A stretch of DNA of 64,000 nucleotides from contig OZ020525.1 in NCBI GenBank assembly GCA_963971425.1, positions 16,374,187 to 16,438,186 on the forward strand, in the 5' to 3' direction. Shown here piece after piece: positions 1 through 12,345 of this stretch. This DNA comes from Bryoerythrophyllum caledonicum. Its lineage: Eukaryota > Streptophyta > Bryopsida > Pottiales > Pottiaceae. The notes under the pieces were generated by a model. It did no database searches. It saw nothing but the letters and a program-made list of their open reading frames with translations, and was not told the DNA's origin. The first letter of the stretch is position 1. Each line of letters starts with the position of its first letter. The position numbers were made by a program, and so were the translations under genes.

Positions 1-32
1 AACGTCTCGCTCTTGCGCTTTAAGAAGAAGGT

Positions 33-893
33 CTAGCTCTTGCGCAAGTAGTTGTTAGTGAAAACTAAGATAAAATATGATTCACTTAGTGATGGTTGTT
101 GAAGAGGTCCAATAATGTCTGTATGGATGCGTTCGCCGGGCTTCGATGCGCTCGTTTTGGACTTCTTGGGGAACTTCTCTCTATGTTGTTTTCCGGCAAG
201 ACAACAAGCACATACTCGATAATTGACATTTATCAAGGAGATACCTTCAACATGTTGTGATGTTGAGTAAAAGCTCAAACCTGAATAGCTTAGATGTCCG
301 AGGCGTCGGTGCCATAAGTCAATAACGTCAATGTCTTCTACTGTCAACGCCATAGAAGTGGTGTCTTGGAAAATATATAAGTCGTTGCTTTTATCTCTAT
401 TGCCTTTTGCAATGACTTGTTGGTTCTTGAAGATCCAACAATGGGCACTATCAAAGATGACAATGTTTCCGGAATTTGCAATTGAACCAACAGATAGAAG
501 ATTTTTCTTCATACTCGGGAGGTAACAAACATTATCCAATCTTATTTCACTTGTGTTTGTGAGAATGGTGGAGGTGCCGGTTTTCTCAACAAAATGAGAT
601 TCATCTCCTCCTGTTTTCACAACACGATTGTAGCTAGAAGAGCTGGGTGGATGATCAAGTTTGTCAATGTCTGACGCTACATGCACAGTTGTGCTACTAT
701 CAACATACCACGGGTTGTGATCCATCTGATAATAGGGATCATAGTAGTAGTAGCTTGGATCATAGTAGCTAGGATCATACTCATCAAGCATTTCTGCAGA
801 ATTGTCATGTTCAGTACCTTGCTGGTTGTGTGGTGGCTGTCTGCAGTTGCACATGATGTGTCCTAGTTTGTCACAGCTACAAGAGATGGGCAA
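33..893 (-). pseudogene. Copia pol fragment: zinc knuckle, protease, GAG-pre-integrase, integrase N-terminus
   Basis: The 286-residue frame starts with a CCHC-like zinc knuckle (CDKLGHIMCNC, near residue 7). It then has the aspartic protease core WYVDSSTTVHVA (near residue 62), where the usual DSG triad reads DSS. The GAG-pre-integrase motif LWHRRLGHLSYSGL follows near residue 193, then the integrase zinc-binding segment ending CLAGKQ and the start of the catalytic core (HTDIIGPL). It stops before the rest of integrase. The protease Gly-to-Ser change and the truncation indicate a non-functional copy. Copia family assignment is firm; the exact lineage is not. Confidence 0.85.
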
Positions 894-1146
894 TGGTGCG
901 CCTGTCTGTGTCGACTGGAACGTTGGTCCTTGCTGATATCCGCGTCCTCCTGGTTGATATCTGTATGCTTTGGGTGCTGTTGGGTGATACCCTTTAGTCC
1001 AGAATGGTGGTCGGGGACCAAACGATGCCCTCCCTCAAATCCATCTGCCGTGGTCTCATCCCGATGTCCTTGCCCGTAGGAGGCAGTGAGTGCTTTGTCG
1101 TCTCCATGGAGTTGACCTTGGTTGCTCCGTCTTGTCTGCTCCGCCC

Positions 1147-1533
1147 TTAGTTTGGTGCAGAGCTTCTGAAGGTCAATGTCGTCTCTGTGTTTGACAAGTT
1201 CTGTACTGTGCTGTCATACGAGCGCGGCAATCCATTGAGTATGATTTGATTCAAATGCACGTCGTCCATTTTCTGGCCCATGTTGATCAAACGGTTTCGT
1301 AATTCTTTGGCTTTCTTGACGTACTCGTCCACCCATCTGCCTTCTGCCATCTTGAGTGTTGCAATCTGGCCCACCAGGTTTAGCACTTGGGTCTTGTCAC
1401 TTGGTGAATATTGTTCCTTCAACATTACCGACACTTTTGCGGGAAGTGGAGCCCTATGGTTGGCGACGTTGGGCAGCCCTCCGATTGGACTCTTGCCCAT
1501 TCCACTCTCAAAGACAAGTCCGCTTAATTTCAT
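1147..1533 (-). pseudogene. Copia gag fragment (UBN2-type)
   Basis: A 128-residue minus-strand frame resembles the gag polyprotein domain that precedes the zinc knuckle in plant copia elements. It has a helical segment (VLNLVGQIATLKMAEGRWVDEYVKKAKELRNRL) followed by an ILNGLPRSYDS-like motif. That spacing is typical of UBN2 gag. The N-terminus looks rearranged and the frame closes before the zinc knuckle of the pol frame at 33-893, so a frameshift separates the two. It belongs with the adjacent pol fragment. Confidence 0.75.
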
Positions 1534-1560
1534 GCCCGATGATCAAACTTCCAAACAATT

Positions 1561-2067
1561 TATGCCACGTATAGACACAAACGTTAAGCAAATATTCAAA
1601 AATTCGCTATTGTTTTTGAAGTGAGGCAAATGAACGAGCAATTGGCGCTTATTTGGTGAGTTGTGAAGCCACAAACAAGGTTGATGAAGGGGGTTATTGG
1701 CGGGCGAGCGGTAGAGTGCACACCGAACCCTGTCTCTAACATGTTAAATATAGCCCACCTCGATCTCCCACCGTATTGGAGGTATGCCATGGAATCCCCC
1801 TATACCATGTTGATGGATGGTACGGGAAGGGGGGTGTATACAAAACCCATGAGCGGGGGCTATTCAGACCATGGTGGACCCTCCAACAATACTTTGGAGC
1901 CACATGCTATAAATTTGGCAAAAAATATCCAAAAAAACTCATGGACCCCAAAATTTTAAAAAAATCAGAAAAAAGGCCTACCCTAGCCCATCCTCCCGTG
2001 ACATCTGTCTACATGAAATAAATAAGTTCCATGCCATGAGTGGGGATGTTCTTAAAACTCAGTTGTT
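1561..2067. other. Intergenic stretch, no gene seen
   Basis: Only short shadow frames are present. It may contain what is left of the copia 5' leader, but I could not recognise an LTR boundary or primer-binding site. Confidence 0.5.
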
Positions 2068-2653
2068 TAATTCCTAGAGGACCAAGGCAATTCGAAGGTT
2101 CGGGCAGGTTCCTATGATGTCAATTTCTCACATTTCTCTTTGAATTTTTTTAGCGTAGAATGGCATTACCAAAATCTCAGTGGGAGAACAATTTTTTTTT
2201 CTAAATCCAACATTTAATGAAAAAGCTATAGGGTTTTCAATTTCAAACGAGGAGAGCGGCCACGTCGGGCACCTCCAATTTTTTTGTTAGGACACTCTAT
2301 TGAATGTGAGATTTTCAGAATTGGCAAGTAATATCATTTCCTTTCATATTGTCAAAAGAAAATTCTTGTCTTTAGTGAAAAATAGCATACTAACCCAAGT
2401 CAAACATTTACACACATTGTCAGGCAAAGGGAAAAAAAATACAATTTCTTGCACTTCAACGCTACAATCTTCAAATCCGTGCGGTGGATTGCAATGAAAA
2501 AACTATGATATGATCACATAGAAGTCTATTTAAAGATCTTATGCCTAAAATTGCAAAATTTTGCTAAAAAATATGATTTTCATGCCTCTTTATGGCAGAG
2601 GCAGTTTTGGACAGGTTCTGCCCTCTGAAATGCCTTGGTCCTTTGGGGGTTAA
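2068..2653. repeat. TTAACCCC-family element, copy A
   Basis: About 590 bp bounded by imperfect inverted termini: TTAATTCCTAGAGGACCAAGG at the left and CCTTGGTCCTTTGGGGGTTAA at the right. The interior (for example the stretch around 2220-2420 with CTATAGGGTTTTCAATTTC and GTGAGATTTTC) is clearly related to 16.3-16.5 kb and 52.5-52.7 kb. It carries no coding potential, so it looks like a non-autonomous DNA element. Superfamily unknown. Confidence 0.7.
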
Positions 2654-4390
2654 AATATCAACAATAGATCCACATGAAACAAAAGTAGCCTGAACGCTCT
2701 AAAAGTGCAAGGAAAAGGAAACGGAGGCTGATGTAACTAAAGACTGCGCCTGGCTGTCATTCTGCAGGTCTTGAGCGAACGAAAAATCGAATAAGTTAAC
2801 GGACCGGACAAAATGGATGAACGGAGTTTTCATGTGACGGGAACTGGAAACGGTCGGGATCGTAACCGATCCTGGCCATTTAAGAAGTGCATGTAAGCTT
2901 CTTGACTTTAGGCTTTGGGACCTTCTTTATTTATTAAGCTTGATTTTCTTTTAAAACTATAAGAGGGTATGTCTCGCGTGATTATAAGGGGTTGTTGCAT
3001 GAGTATCAAATAATCTTGGATACATAGAGTTTCATCTTTAACACTTTAAGAACAAGAGGTCCATAGGTGGTCACTTTTGGAGTAGTTTGCAAATTGGTGG
3101 ACTGATACCTCATCCTTGTTTGATCCATGGCCTAATTTAAGTTCCTTGGATCCTTGCGCTTCCAATGAATGCAATGAGGATGTGCGCTGAAGTCTAACGG
3201 GCAAACTACAATGATGTTTGTAGTGACCAATCGCGATGAAATGTACCCAACATGTAAATGATGTAGTGATTAGTCACAATGAAATGTGTACCCAATTGTG
3301 ACATCTCCAGGCTTGATCTCAGGTGTTGTCCTTAAAGGGTTAAACGTCAGAATGTGCCATTGGTGGCAACAATATTCTACAAGTATGGTGTTGTATTTGA
3401 ACATGAAAAGCCTTAGATATTGAAATGAGAGATGTTTGTTGGACAATCCAAAGGTGTAGGTCTTGCTAAACTTGATGCATTTTTTGTGTCCTACAGAGTA
3501 AAATATGTACATGTACTGTATATACGGATCCTGACTGTCGTTTAAGGATCAAACATAATATGTACGGAAAAGGAAAAGAAACCACAAAGTAAGCTTACCT
3601 CAGCCTGCCAAGCTGGCTGGCCACGTGGTCACGACTCACGTCATAGAATGGTTCCAAGTGCCAACTTATCACTTCTTTTACTTCAGTGTCCCGACCTATT
3701 CATAAACAATTTAATCAGTGAATCACTCTGACAAATACAAGTCTCCATAAGTTGGTGCAAAATTTGCTCAAAAGGACACTGCAATAATGATGAGTCCCAT
3801 CAAACCAGCTTGTGATTGTGTCATTAATTAAATGAAGTCCAGGTTGTAGTTGTTATTAGTGAAATAGTTACCTAAAATATCTAATCTACCACCCAACTAC
3901 TTACCCGTTTGGTTTCCAAATCTGAAACCGAACTCTCCCCGCACATTTCTCAGTTTTTTTACCCCCTGAAGTTTATTCACCGCAGTTGAAAAACTTAAAC
4001 ACATTACCGTACATACGGTCCTACTGTTATTATGTACCGAAAGTTGGCGCAATTGATTAAAAAGGAAAGAGCCGGTGTTCAGCTGACAATACAGATGGAT
4101 GAATGCAGTAGAAGCCACGTTACGTAGTATGACACCGACGAACAGAGTTTCACGAAACGGATGAAACGCGACGGCGGTAACGGAAGCTGAAATTCAATTA
4201 ACACCAGTACCGATTGCCGCCATTCTGGTTCTCATCTACCACGTTCGTACTTTCTAGGGGATGAAATCCACGAACGTCTCATACAACAACGAGGATTAAG
4301 GAACAGCATCACTGTAATCCGGAGAGATTTAGAGGCGCTTTCTAATCTCGGGTTAGCGCTGAAGGTGAGAAACCAGACAGGGTCCTGGAT
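2654..4390. other. Intergenic stretch, no gene seen
   Basis: The frames here are short, lack recognisable domains and have no consistent splice structure. Base composition shifts from AT-rich to GC-rich near 4.1 kb, which probably marks the approach to the promoter/leader of the downstream gene. Confidence 0.4.
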
Positions 4391-4439
4391 GATACCTTTG
4401 TGATACCAGCCTGATACACGGGTGGTACTGATATGGTGC

Positions 4440-5830
4440 CCGGCGTGATGTTGTTTCCAAACGGACGAGATTACTTGGTGGTAAGCATGTGTGAGCTTTG
4501 TCGAGTTTGAGCAGCGATGGCGATGGCGAGGATGGTTGAACGGAGGCGACGACGGCGACGAGAGTACTGTTGAGAGCGAGGATGAGCGCCGAAGGTGTGT
4601 AGGAACTGACGCCGCATGCGAGAGGAGAGCGACGCGGAAGAATGCAAACGAATGACTGACTTCTACTGTGGACGCTCATCGACTCGTAGTACAAGGTCGC
4701 AGTGGAAGGAGGTCGACGACGTGTGATTCATTCGGTAAGTTATGCTGGCGTACTATTTTTTCCTTGTTTGTCACTGAAAGAGAAGCTGAGGATTGGAGCC
4801 AGGGTCGGCTATGGAAGGAACAGGAAGCGCGTGTGTGAGGATGAGAGGAAGTGATTAGAGGACCCGCCGCGTGAGGAGCTTGTTTTTGTTGTTGATGGGA
4901 GCATCATGACGACTCGAACGACGGCGCGTGAGCTTACTGAGCGGAGGAATGCGAAGGAGCGGTGAGTTCGAGGAAGCGCCGCTCGTGAAGCTCCTGGCGT
5001 GCTGATGCTGTTGTTGTGAGTGCCACGACGCGCGAGGTTGCGGAGCGCAGGAGTGCGCACGAACGATTAGGATTGGCGGTGTGGTATGATTCGAGGAGGC
5101 GCCGCTTTTCAGACAAGCTTTTTGTTGGCTTTGCAGAGAGCGTCAGGAAGAGGACTTCGAAGCTGTGGAGGAAGACACGCAGCACGAGCTTACGGCGCGG
5201 TGGAATGCAAGTGAATGAACTGTTTGCAGCGCCGGGGGTGAGCTCGGAACGGGTGATTGATCTGGTAAGTTGTGGCATCGTATTCGTTTCCTTGTTTTGT
5301 TGCCGTGGCTCGGAATCGCGAGGCGGAGCGAGTTAAGTGAAGGATTGAAACGAATGTCGGGTAGGAGGAAAGGATGCGCGATAGTGACGATGAGCAGTAT
5401 CTTAGGACGTCCTTAGAGGAAGCGCTACTCGTGTGTCGGAGGCGAGATGGTAGTGACGGTGCATGTTAGCAGGAACTTATCTCATCTTAAAGAGGGCGGA
5501 AGTAGGGAGAGTGAGTTTTTTCCGGAGTTAAGTGTAGTGGATTGAAAGGAGACCTTGATCTTCCAGCTTTTTAACAAATCTTCCATGGCGAGCATGTTCT
5601 GCGCTCCGGGAATGACAAGCGACACGTCCTGCTACTGTACTGTTGAGACAATCGAGGGGCCGCGCCGCTCGTGCCTGGTCTTCAGATGAGCTATGTTGTA
5701 TGTTAGCTTTGGTTCGTCTTGGGGAAGAAAAAAGCAACGTAGGGGCAGATGGAGTGTGATTAGGAGTGGAGTGATAATCTGTACTTCCAGCCAATCATCA
5801 GACTTCCATGGCGAGCATTGGCTTCAGTTT
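4440..5830 (+). other. GC-rich leader region built of decayed duplications, upstream of the bromodomain gene
   Basis: The region has no convincing protein but shows internal similarity. The segment near 4620-4790 resembles that near 5180-5310: both contain GTGATTnATnnGGTAAGTT followed by a TTCCTTGTTT stretch. A second pair, near 5568 and 5781, shares CTTCCATGGCGAGCATT-like sequence. Several GTAAGT donor-like sites (about 4734 and 5264) are present. It could be a non-coding first exon or promoter region of the gene starting by 6590, but no join was resolved. Confidence 0.4.
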
Positions 5831-6589
5831 TATATGGTTATGTACCTTGCCTGGGAACTGACAATTTATACATTACCATTAATTTGTAGCCGTTAACGTT
5901 TGCTTCATTTGTGGAGCAGTTGAAGCGGTAGGGAGAACCTGCTTTGGTGATAACAGTGGATGGCCGGGGTTTTGTACGGTTACTAATTTAAATATTCGTA
6001 CGTGTTTTTTTAATGGTTTTTCAAACGTTGAAGGAGTAGGATATTAGCTACATGAGTTTACTGAATTTAGTGGAACGAAATGATTGTGTCGAGTTTCGAT
6101 GGTAATTTTTTAGGTCAAGGTGCGGAGGTTAGTCGTGTGCGGCCCTGTGGTGGCGAGCAGTCGTTAAGTAGGTAGTGAGCTTCTAGTTTCTAGATGAAGC
6201 AATATCTTGCCGGAGTGGTACGAATTCAATGTGCGTTTGGAAGTCTGGAGGAGGCTCAGTCTTTTTGAGGGCTCAAGCATTTGTGTGGAATGTGGAGTTG
6301 TATGGAGTGTTTTGCATTTCGTAAGTTTTGTCTTTTTGTCGGTTTAGTGATTGCATCCTACTGGCCGGTAAAGAGTGGAGGTGTTGGGGTTTTGGTGTAA
6401 GTTTGGTGAACAAGTCGCGAATGTGACTATGGTAGCCGGATTCGTAACGTTTTGCTATGGTTTTCTGCAAGATGTGAGGTTTCTGTGGATGTACTGGATG
6501 CTTCAAAGATGGCAATGTGTTCAAAGATTGCTTTCAAAGGACTAAGGTTTGAGTATTGATTACAGTTTATGATTGAATCTTTTGAACAG

Positions 6590-9500
6590 GCGACACCTTA
6601 TTGAGAGGACTGGATCATTAGCTCGTAGCAACAATAGGCAGAGGTCAGTGTTGCAGGAAATAAGACACAGAGTTTTGGGAGACTTCGGATACGAGCGGCA
6701 AGTGCGACAGTGAAGATCAGGCGGGAGAGAATGGTGGTAGCTCCAGCGCTGCAAATGGGCATGGTATGCATCCGAAGGAGGAAAACGTTGTCGCACCAAA
6801 AGACTCTAATCTTTCTGGCGTCCTACTTTCCTTACTGAGGTACTCCGTCATCTTTTTTTTTGTGGCTTCATTTGGCACCAAATTCTGCTGGATTCGTCTG
6901 AGCTTCTCGTCCCTTCCGTAGCTTCGTACTTCGTACCTGCCAGAAGAAACTGTAGGCGAACGTGTAAAAAGCTCAATCGTACTATCATTCACGTTTGGGG
7001 TGGATCCTTTCCATACCTCCTGCTTTTGAGTCCATCGAAATATATTTCATAAACTGGATGGATGTGTTTTCTCGATTTAGATATAAAGAATGTTGTCGAT
7101 GTGTTATTGATTCGGTTGGGGCGTTTCGTGTCTACTGAAGAGTTCTTAGTACCCCTGGTGGCTGTTCGCCTAGAGTTTTGTTACTCACTTGATGTATTGA
7201 TGGAAGACGGAGGCCCATATTTTGGTATGGGAGCACCAGAGTGGGTGGTGGGAGTTCCTGCAGACCTAGTTGATTCTGATTCTTTCTCATTAGTGTTATT
7301 TTTCGCCCAGGTCGAGTGTAGAGTTACGTTTTCCTGTTTTTCCTGGCTCCTTGCAATGATAACGAGTACCTGGTTGGTGAGAATCTGGAATTATGATACT
7401 GATGCTTTGGGATGTGCTTTTATGTAGAGCAGTTTGGATCCCAAAGGGGTTTTTATGGGTAATTTGGATGGATCCTCCGCAACCAACCACTCAAAGGTTA
7501 TTGAAGCTCCAGCGTGCTTTGCAATGATGCAAGAAAACATTCGAACTCAACAGTATTCTACATGGCGTATGTTTGTGGTAGGTTCAGTTTAGACTATCTT
7601 TTCAAACATGGCCCCGACACTTTGAAGGACGGTTTCAAGTTCATTTTTCGTCATATTACTTTGTCTGCAAGTAGCTGTCTTACGGTAGATCTGGAAATTT
7701 TGGTTGCAATCCACATTTGAATGTATTTTCATAAAAACACACGTCGTCTTTGAGTAACTCATAGTGACTAATGCTAGTTGCTGATCTACAATTTTGGTGA
7801 GTTTGGGACAGTTTACTTGGAAATATTGGGTTTCTCTTTTACTGAAAAATATTCTCCTCACATGCGTGATTGAATAGAGGTGTTTCCTTTTAGTACCTTC
7901 TTGTGGAGCTCATCAGAAAATTCGTAGGTCAGATATTCATGTGGTTCAGTTGTTTACGCAGGAAGATTTTGAGCGGATATGTTGCAATGTCTTGAAGTGG
8001 AATCAGAAGCGTAGTATCATCTGGACTGCTGCTAATGATCTTCTACGACGAGGTAAGAAACGCTTGGAGCAGTACGAGAGATGGGGGGGGAGCATGGTTG
8101 CAATGAACAAGACTGGTGGATCACCCGGCAATTTCGATTCCAAGCTGTGTCTTCCAACAAAATTGAAGTTTGAGAATGTAGAGGTTAGGGTTAATCAGCA
8201 CAATAAGTATCCGGTTACCGAAGGACTGAAGATGGCTATACCCAGTGCTACTACGGAATCACCTGAAAGTAAACCTCCATCTCCTGGAGCTGCGTCGCTG
8301 TGCAGGGATGCCATAGTCGGAAAGGATACTTGTTCAATACAGCGTCCAAGGGAAGAGAAACTGGAAGATCAAATGACTACGCCTTCTCTAGCACCAGTGC
8401 TCGACATTGTGTCAGAAGAGACTCCGAATGTAAGCAGGGCAGCGCGGGATGTAGCAAGCAGCCAGAGAGTCTTTGAAGCGGAAGTTGGTGTCCGTCCATC
8501 GGCGGTCCGACAATCAGAAGAAATTGTTGACATAGAGGGAGATGGAGAAGTAGAGGGCGATGTAAAATCAGGTGATTATCGCGGCGATTTGGACGGTGAT
8601 GCGACTGAATCTTCAAGCTCGTATGAATCGGCTGGAAGTGCATTGGAGAGTGACATTGACTCCGATAGAATTGGATTAATGTTTGAAGCTGAGTCAGTCT
8701 TGCGTGACGGCAATGGAGCTGGTGGACTTATGGAGGATGAGGATGGACTGCTTGTTAATGAAAGGTGCGCATCTTTCTTTTGGCTGTTTTGAGGCTCACT
8801 ATTTTGTAATGTTTTTCTTGGTAGCAATCTTGATGACCAGGTACTTCGACATTATGACATGCTGAAGACGGAAAGAATGTTTGCATTTTGAACAGAGGAA
8901 CGAAGGCATTGGATCCAGATTGGAAACAATCGAGACGGGGAATTGAGTGGAGGTGTCGTTGGCTGGAGCTAAGGACGAATCTAATCGAAGCTAAACTCAG
9001 CCAATATGACAAATCTCTCAGGAGTTTACAGAGTTCGAAAATCTGGAATTGCGAAGGAGAGGTTGGGGAAGGCACATCAGCCCGAACTCTGCCAGTAAAG
9101 ATTTTGCGCAACCACCCAGTAGTTCATCGCAAGCATCGAAGGCGAGCTGAGGATGCGGAGGACCTGGATCTGGGAAGACACCCTGTGTTCTCACGTTATG
9201 GTACTGAAAGTTCATTTTCGGTGCGAGTGTGTCGGTTCGCAAGCGAACATATGGGTTCAGTAGTTCTCACGAGTCTGGGCATTTTTTATGTGCAACATGC
9301 TAGTTCTGTACAATCACCTCGAACAGTAATGAAATGTGTGACGAGTTCTGATCGATGTAAACTTTATTTCAGTTTATGTGGGGTGTGATGTTCGACCAGT
9401 TAGCTATGCCATTCGTTACCGAACATGTGATGTTTGTTATGGATGATCGGAGAGCAAAACTCTCGTGTAGCGCCTTCGTAGCTAAGATTTTGGAAGCGGT

Positions 9501-10998
9501 TTGTCTGTGAAGTTATGTGAAACGAGGATGAACCAATTGACCGTCGATAACACCATGAAATTGATTTGTTTAACTGATCCCATAGACTAATTTTCTTCAT
9601 CCCGTGTCGCAGAGAAAAAGAAGATCTTCCGGAAATCAGACGATGGCACAGCTCAAGGGAAGGTCGACAGCCAGCACGTTCAGCAGACAGGATATGAATG
9701 TATGTGTGTACCCTCAGCACCTCTGCAATTTCACTCATGGTCTTTCTCTTCTCGTTAGTTGTTATGGCTGCTAATTATGAACTGCAGGGATGCTAGCACT
9801 GCACGTATCCAGCATTGTTTTGAAATTTAGTCTCGCAGATCTGCTGTTCGATGTACAATTTAATGGCGTGTAGCAAGTAGTCCATGTTTATTTTCTGGAT
9901 GTGGTGGTCCAGTTTTGTACGGATGCTATATAAATATATGTTTTCTTGTGTAGCTGATGAACCAGAGAGCATTTTTGAGAAGGTGGATGTGGAGCGGCGA
10001 TCGGTTGCAGGCAAGGCTCTGGTACGGCAGAATTCCATGGAGTCCATTTTGTTTCAGCTTGAAGCATTGCAGGCGCGTGTGAAACGGACTAATCACGTCC
10101 TCAGAAAAGACGCAACTGGTAGCAGGAGTAGTCTAGTTTCCAAGACTGGGATGATGCCCAACGTCTCCCCAAGTGCGCAGGAGGTAAATGCTCAATCGTC
10201 CACCGCTCCAAAAGTCGTCTCTCGTGGAGGAGCCCCATCACCCGCCGGTGCAAGAACAGGCTCAGGGCTTGCACGACGCAGGACCTCGGACTATGATATC
10301 AACAGCTTGGTCATGGCTCCGGGTGCGGGTACTACTCCTGTTGATCAAGTCCACCATGTGGATATTGAAACACCGGGATGGAGGCTCATAGGAGATGCAA
10401 AGCCGCTGGACCCAGATACACCTAGTGATGAGGTACGTGAAAGCATCATGCTATGGTCTTATTTGTCATGAGTGAAGAAATGAATTATCGTTTACCGCGT
10501 CTCGAATATTGTAACAACAGTTCAATTGCTGCGACGGGCAGTCCACAGCCAAACCATTCCTTTTTCGAATAAGAGTGTCTTCTATGCTGGATGTTGTAGT
10601 GGCGTTACTGAACTGGATGCAAATGTTTCCAGGAGTCGTCAGACGAGCATTACCAAAAACGACACGCTGCATTGGAGGTCGAGGAAGTTCAGCAACGTCC
10701 TGCGGTCCCTCAGAAGACGAGCGCTGGGAGGTTGAAAGGAAAGGGAAAGGGGTCGTTGAGGATGAGAGGCAGCAATGCCAACTTGGCTCTTCCCAGCATG
10801 GCAGAGTCCAGCGCTGCTCGGCCATCAGATACAATCTTATCAGAGAGTGTACCCAAGCGACAGCGAACCAGGAATGTTCGGCGACCAGTCGGGGAAGCGC
10901 AAGCGAAGATTTTGACTGCGGTTGTGAAACTCGAAACTGAGAGCGAGGCTGAACCTGCAGAGAATAGTTCAGCTGCGGACAGCATGGACGAGGAGTAG
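6590..10998 (+). CDS. Nuclear protein with a divergent bromodomain (5' end unresolved)
   Basis: Exons by GT/AG and phase: 6590-6643, 6711-6839, 7433-7577, 7962-8764, 8896-9200, 9954-10432, 10633-10998. Together they give about 759 residues without the missing start. Exons 2-4 encode a bromodomain-like fold: LSGVLLSLL and LDPKGVF (first helix and start of the ZA loop), VIEAPACFAMMQENI, then FERICCNVLKWNQKRS and AANDLLRRGKKRL. The Asn of the usual YN acetyl-lysine site is kept as WN, although the ZA loop lacks the WPF shelf. An acidic, low-complexity middle follows. Next come EWRCRWLELR, a basic RKHRRR-type cluster, DYDINSLVMAPG and SSDEHYQKRHAALE, which I believe recur in an uncharacterised plant nuclear family. 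The stop is TAG at 10996. The 67-bp intron 6644-6710 is unusually short. Role inferred: chromatin reader. No ATG lies in the first exon shown, so coding exons upstream are missing. Confidence 0.7.
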
Positions 10999-12345
10999 AG
11001 CGGAGCCCTGTCAGTCAATGTGAGGTAGGTCGATGGCAAGATTAAAGTTTCATCATTTTTGTGGTCAAAATGACCAGAGCAGTACGTGTTGTTAGATACG
11101 CCTGTATTTGTTGAAAGTAGTTTTTTCCACCCACGTTGTGAAGCAGTACATAGTGCACTTGGATACAAACCTCCCAATTTGTATACCTTTGTACAAATCT
11201 AGTCTGCCCAAATTTCACTGGTATTTATTCCCCAGATCTCCTCCGCCTCGGGCTTTTAGTAAGCAATTTGATTGATGTGTCTGCATGATACTACCTGATC
11301 TCGAGTAACTCAAAATGCTCTTTTTATTTATTGTATTGCTATTTGTTCACTTTAAATACCCTCTAGATCAATAGAAGAGCTTGAAAAGACCGTAATTGTT
11401 CTCAAGCATGGAATTGCTTGCCGAAAGTTCATCTAAGAATATTAGGCGTCTCTCCTTTGAGTTGCTTTCAGATACTAAGCTGATTTTAACTCAGTTCTAT
11501 TGAATTCATTTAGATAATGAGTACCATTTAGAGCCACAATCAATCCTTGATAATATCACCCTTGTTAATACCACACCTTGATATTATCACCCAAACCCTT
11601 GAAACTGGTTTTCCTAGTTCAAAACTCACTTGTTAATGTCTATCTCGATAATATCACTTTTTTTCCTCAAAGATTGTAGTGTAAGTGTGACAAAAATAGG
11701 AGGTAGATGGATGAAAAAGCTTTGCGAGGATGGAAACATGCAACTTTTTCCTAGAATCTACTAATTCCTTATTTGTACTTGTGGATAACTATGAGAATCT
11801 CTTTACTTATTGCCTGGCTTTGGTGTAATCATCTGGAAGTCTTTTAGATTTGAGGTGTTATTGTATATTTAGCCTACTAGATTATGATGTGGTGCAACAA
11901 TTAATGACATGGTTTTCTAGCACAATCAGAGGTTGTGGGTATGTATTCAAGAGAAGTAGAGTGTTGCAACAACATGTTGACATATTTGGAACATGGGCTT
12001 CAGTAATTGTTCAATTAGTATTGAAGTCCTTAAATGCCTTGTTTCAACCACTCGTTTTACCAAGAATATCATTATTCATTTACTCTATATATCCATCAAC
12101 GTTTAACATTGTCTTAAATTAAATATTTTGAACCTTGACCATACATAGAAGTTCTATTCACAATTTGTACTATCAAACATGTAAGGTAAAAAGATGCACA
12201 ATATTTGTGTTGAGCCTTGGAAAAGTGAAAAGTAAAACTACACTAAGCGTTTGTTTCCACCTTTATTCCACTTTCATCTTTCTATGGACCTTGATATTAT
12301 CACATTTTACATAAATCCTCTAAATATAATACTATCAAATTCGAG
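10999..12345. other. 3' flank and AT-rich intergenic DNA
   Basis: The first few hundred bases are probably the 3' UTR of the bromodomain gene. After about 11.3 kb the sequence is AT-rich with scattered repeats of TGATATTATCAC (near 11547, 11580, 12292). No gene was seen. Confidence 0.45.

Larger units (their letters stand above)
1..1560 (-). mobile_element. Decayed Ty1/copia retrotransposon (gag to integrase start)
   Basis: Read on the minus strand, gag at 1147-1533 is followed by a zinc-knuckle, protease, GAG-pre-integrase and integrase start at 33-893. That is the copia gene order. The element runs off the window at position 1, so reverse transcriptase and RNase H are not visible. Gag and pol sit in different frames with a closed stretch (894-1146) between them, so it is not intact. 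I saw no LTR or tRNA primer site to the right of gag. Confidence 0.85.

Noticed and set aside
6717..6992. 91-residue minus-strand frame
   Set aside because: Its right-hand end overlaps the complement of the bromodomain exon 6711-6839, which reads better on the plus strand and joins in phase to the next exons.
7201..7427. Extra coding exon (MEDGGPYFGMGAPEWVV) between bromodomain exons
   Set aside because: It looks coding-like, but skipping it gives a phase-perfect join (6839 to 7433) and an unbroken bromodomain pattern; no donor in suitable phase was found.
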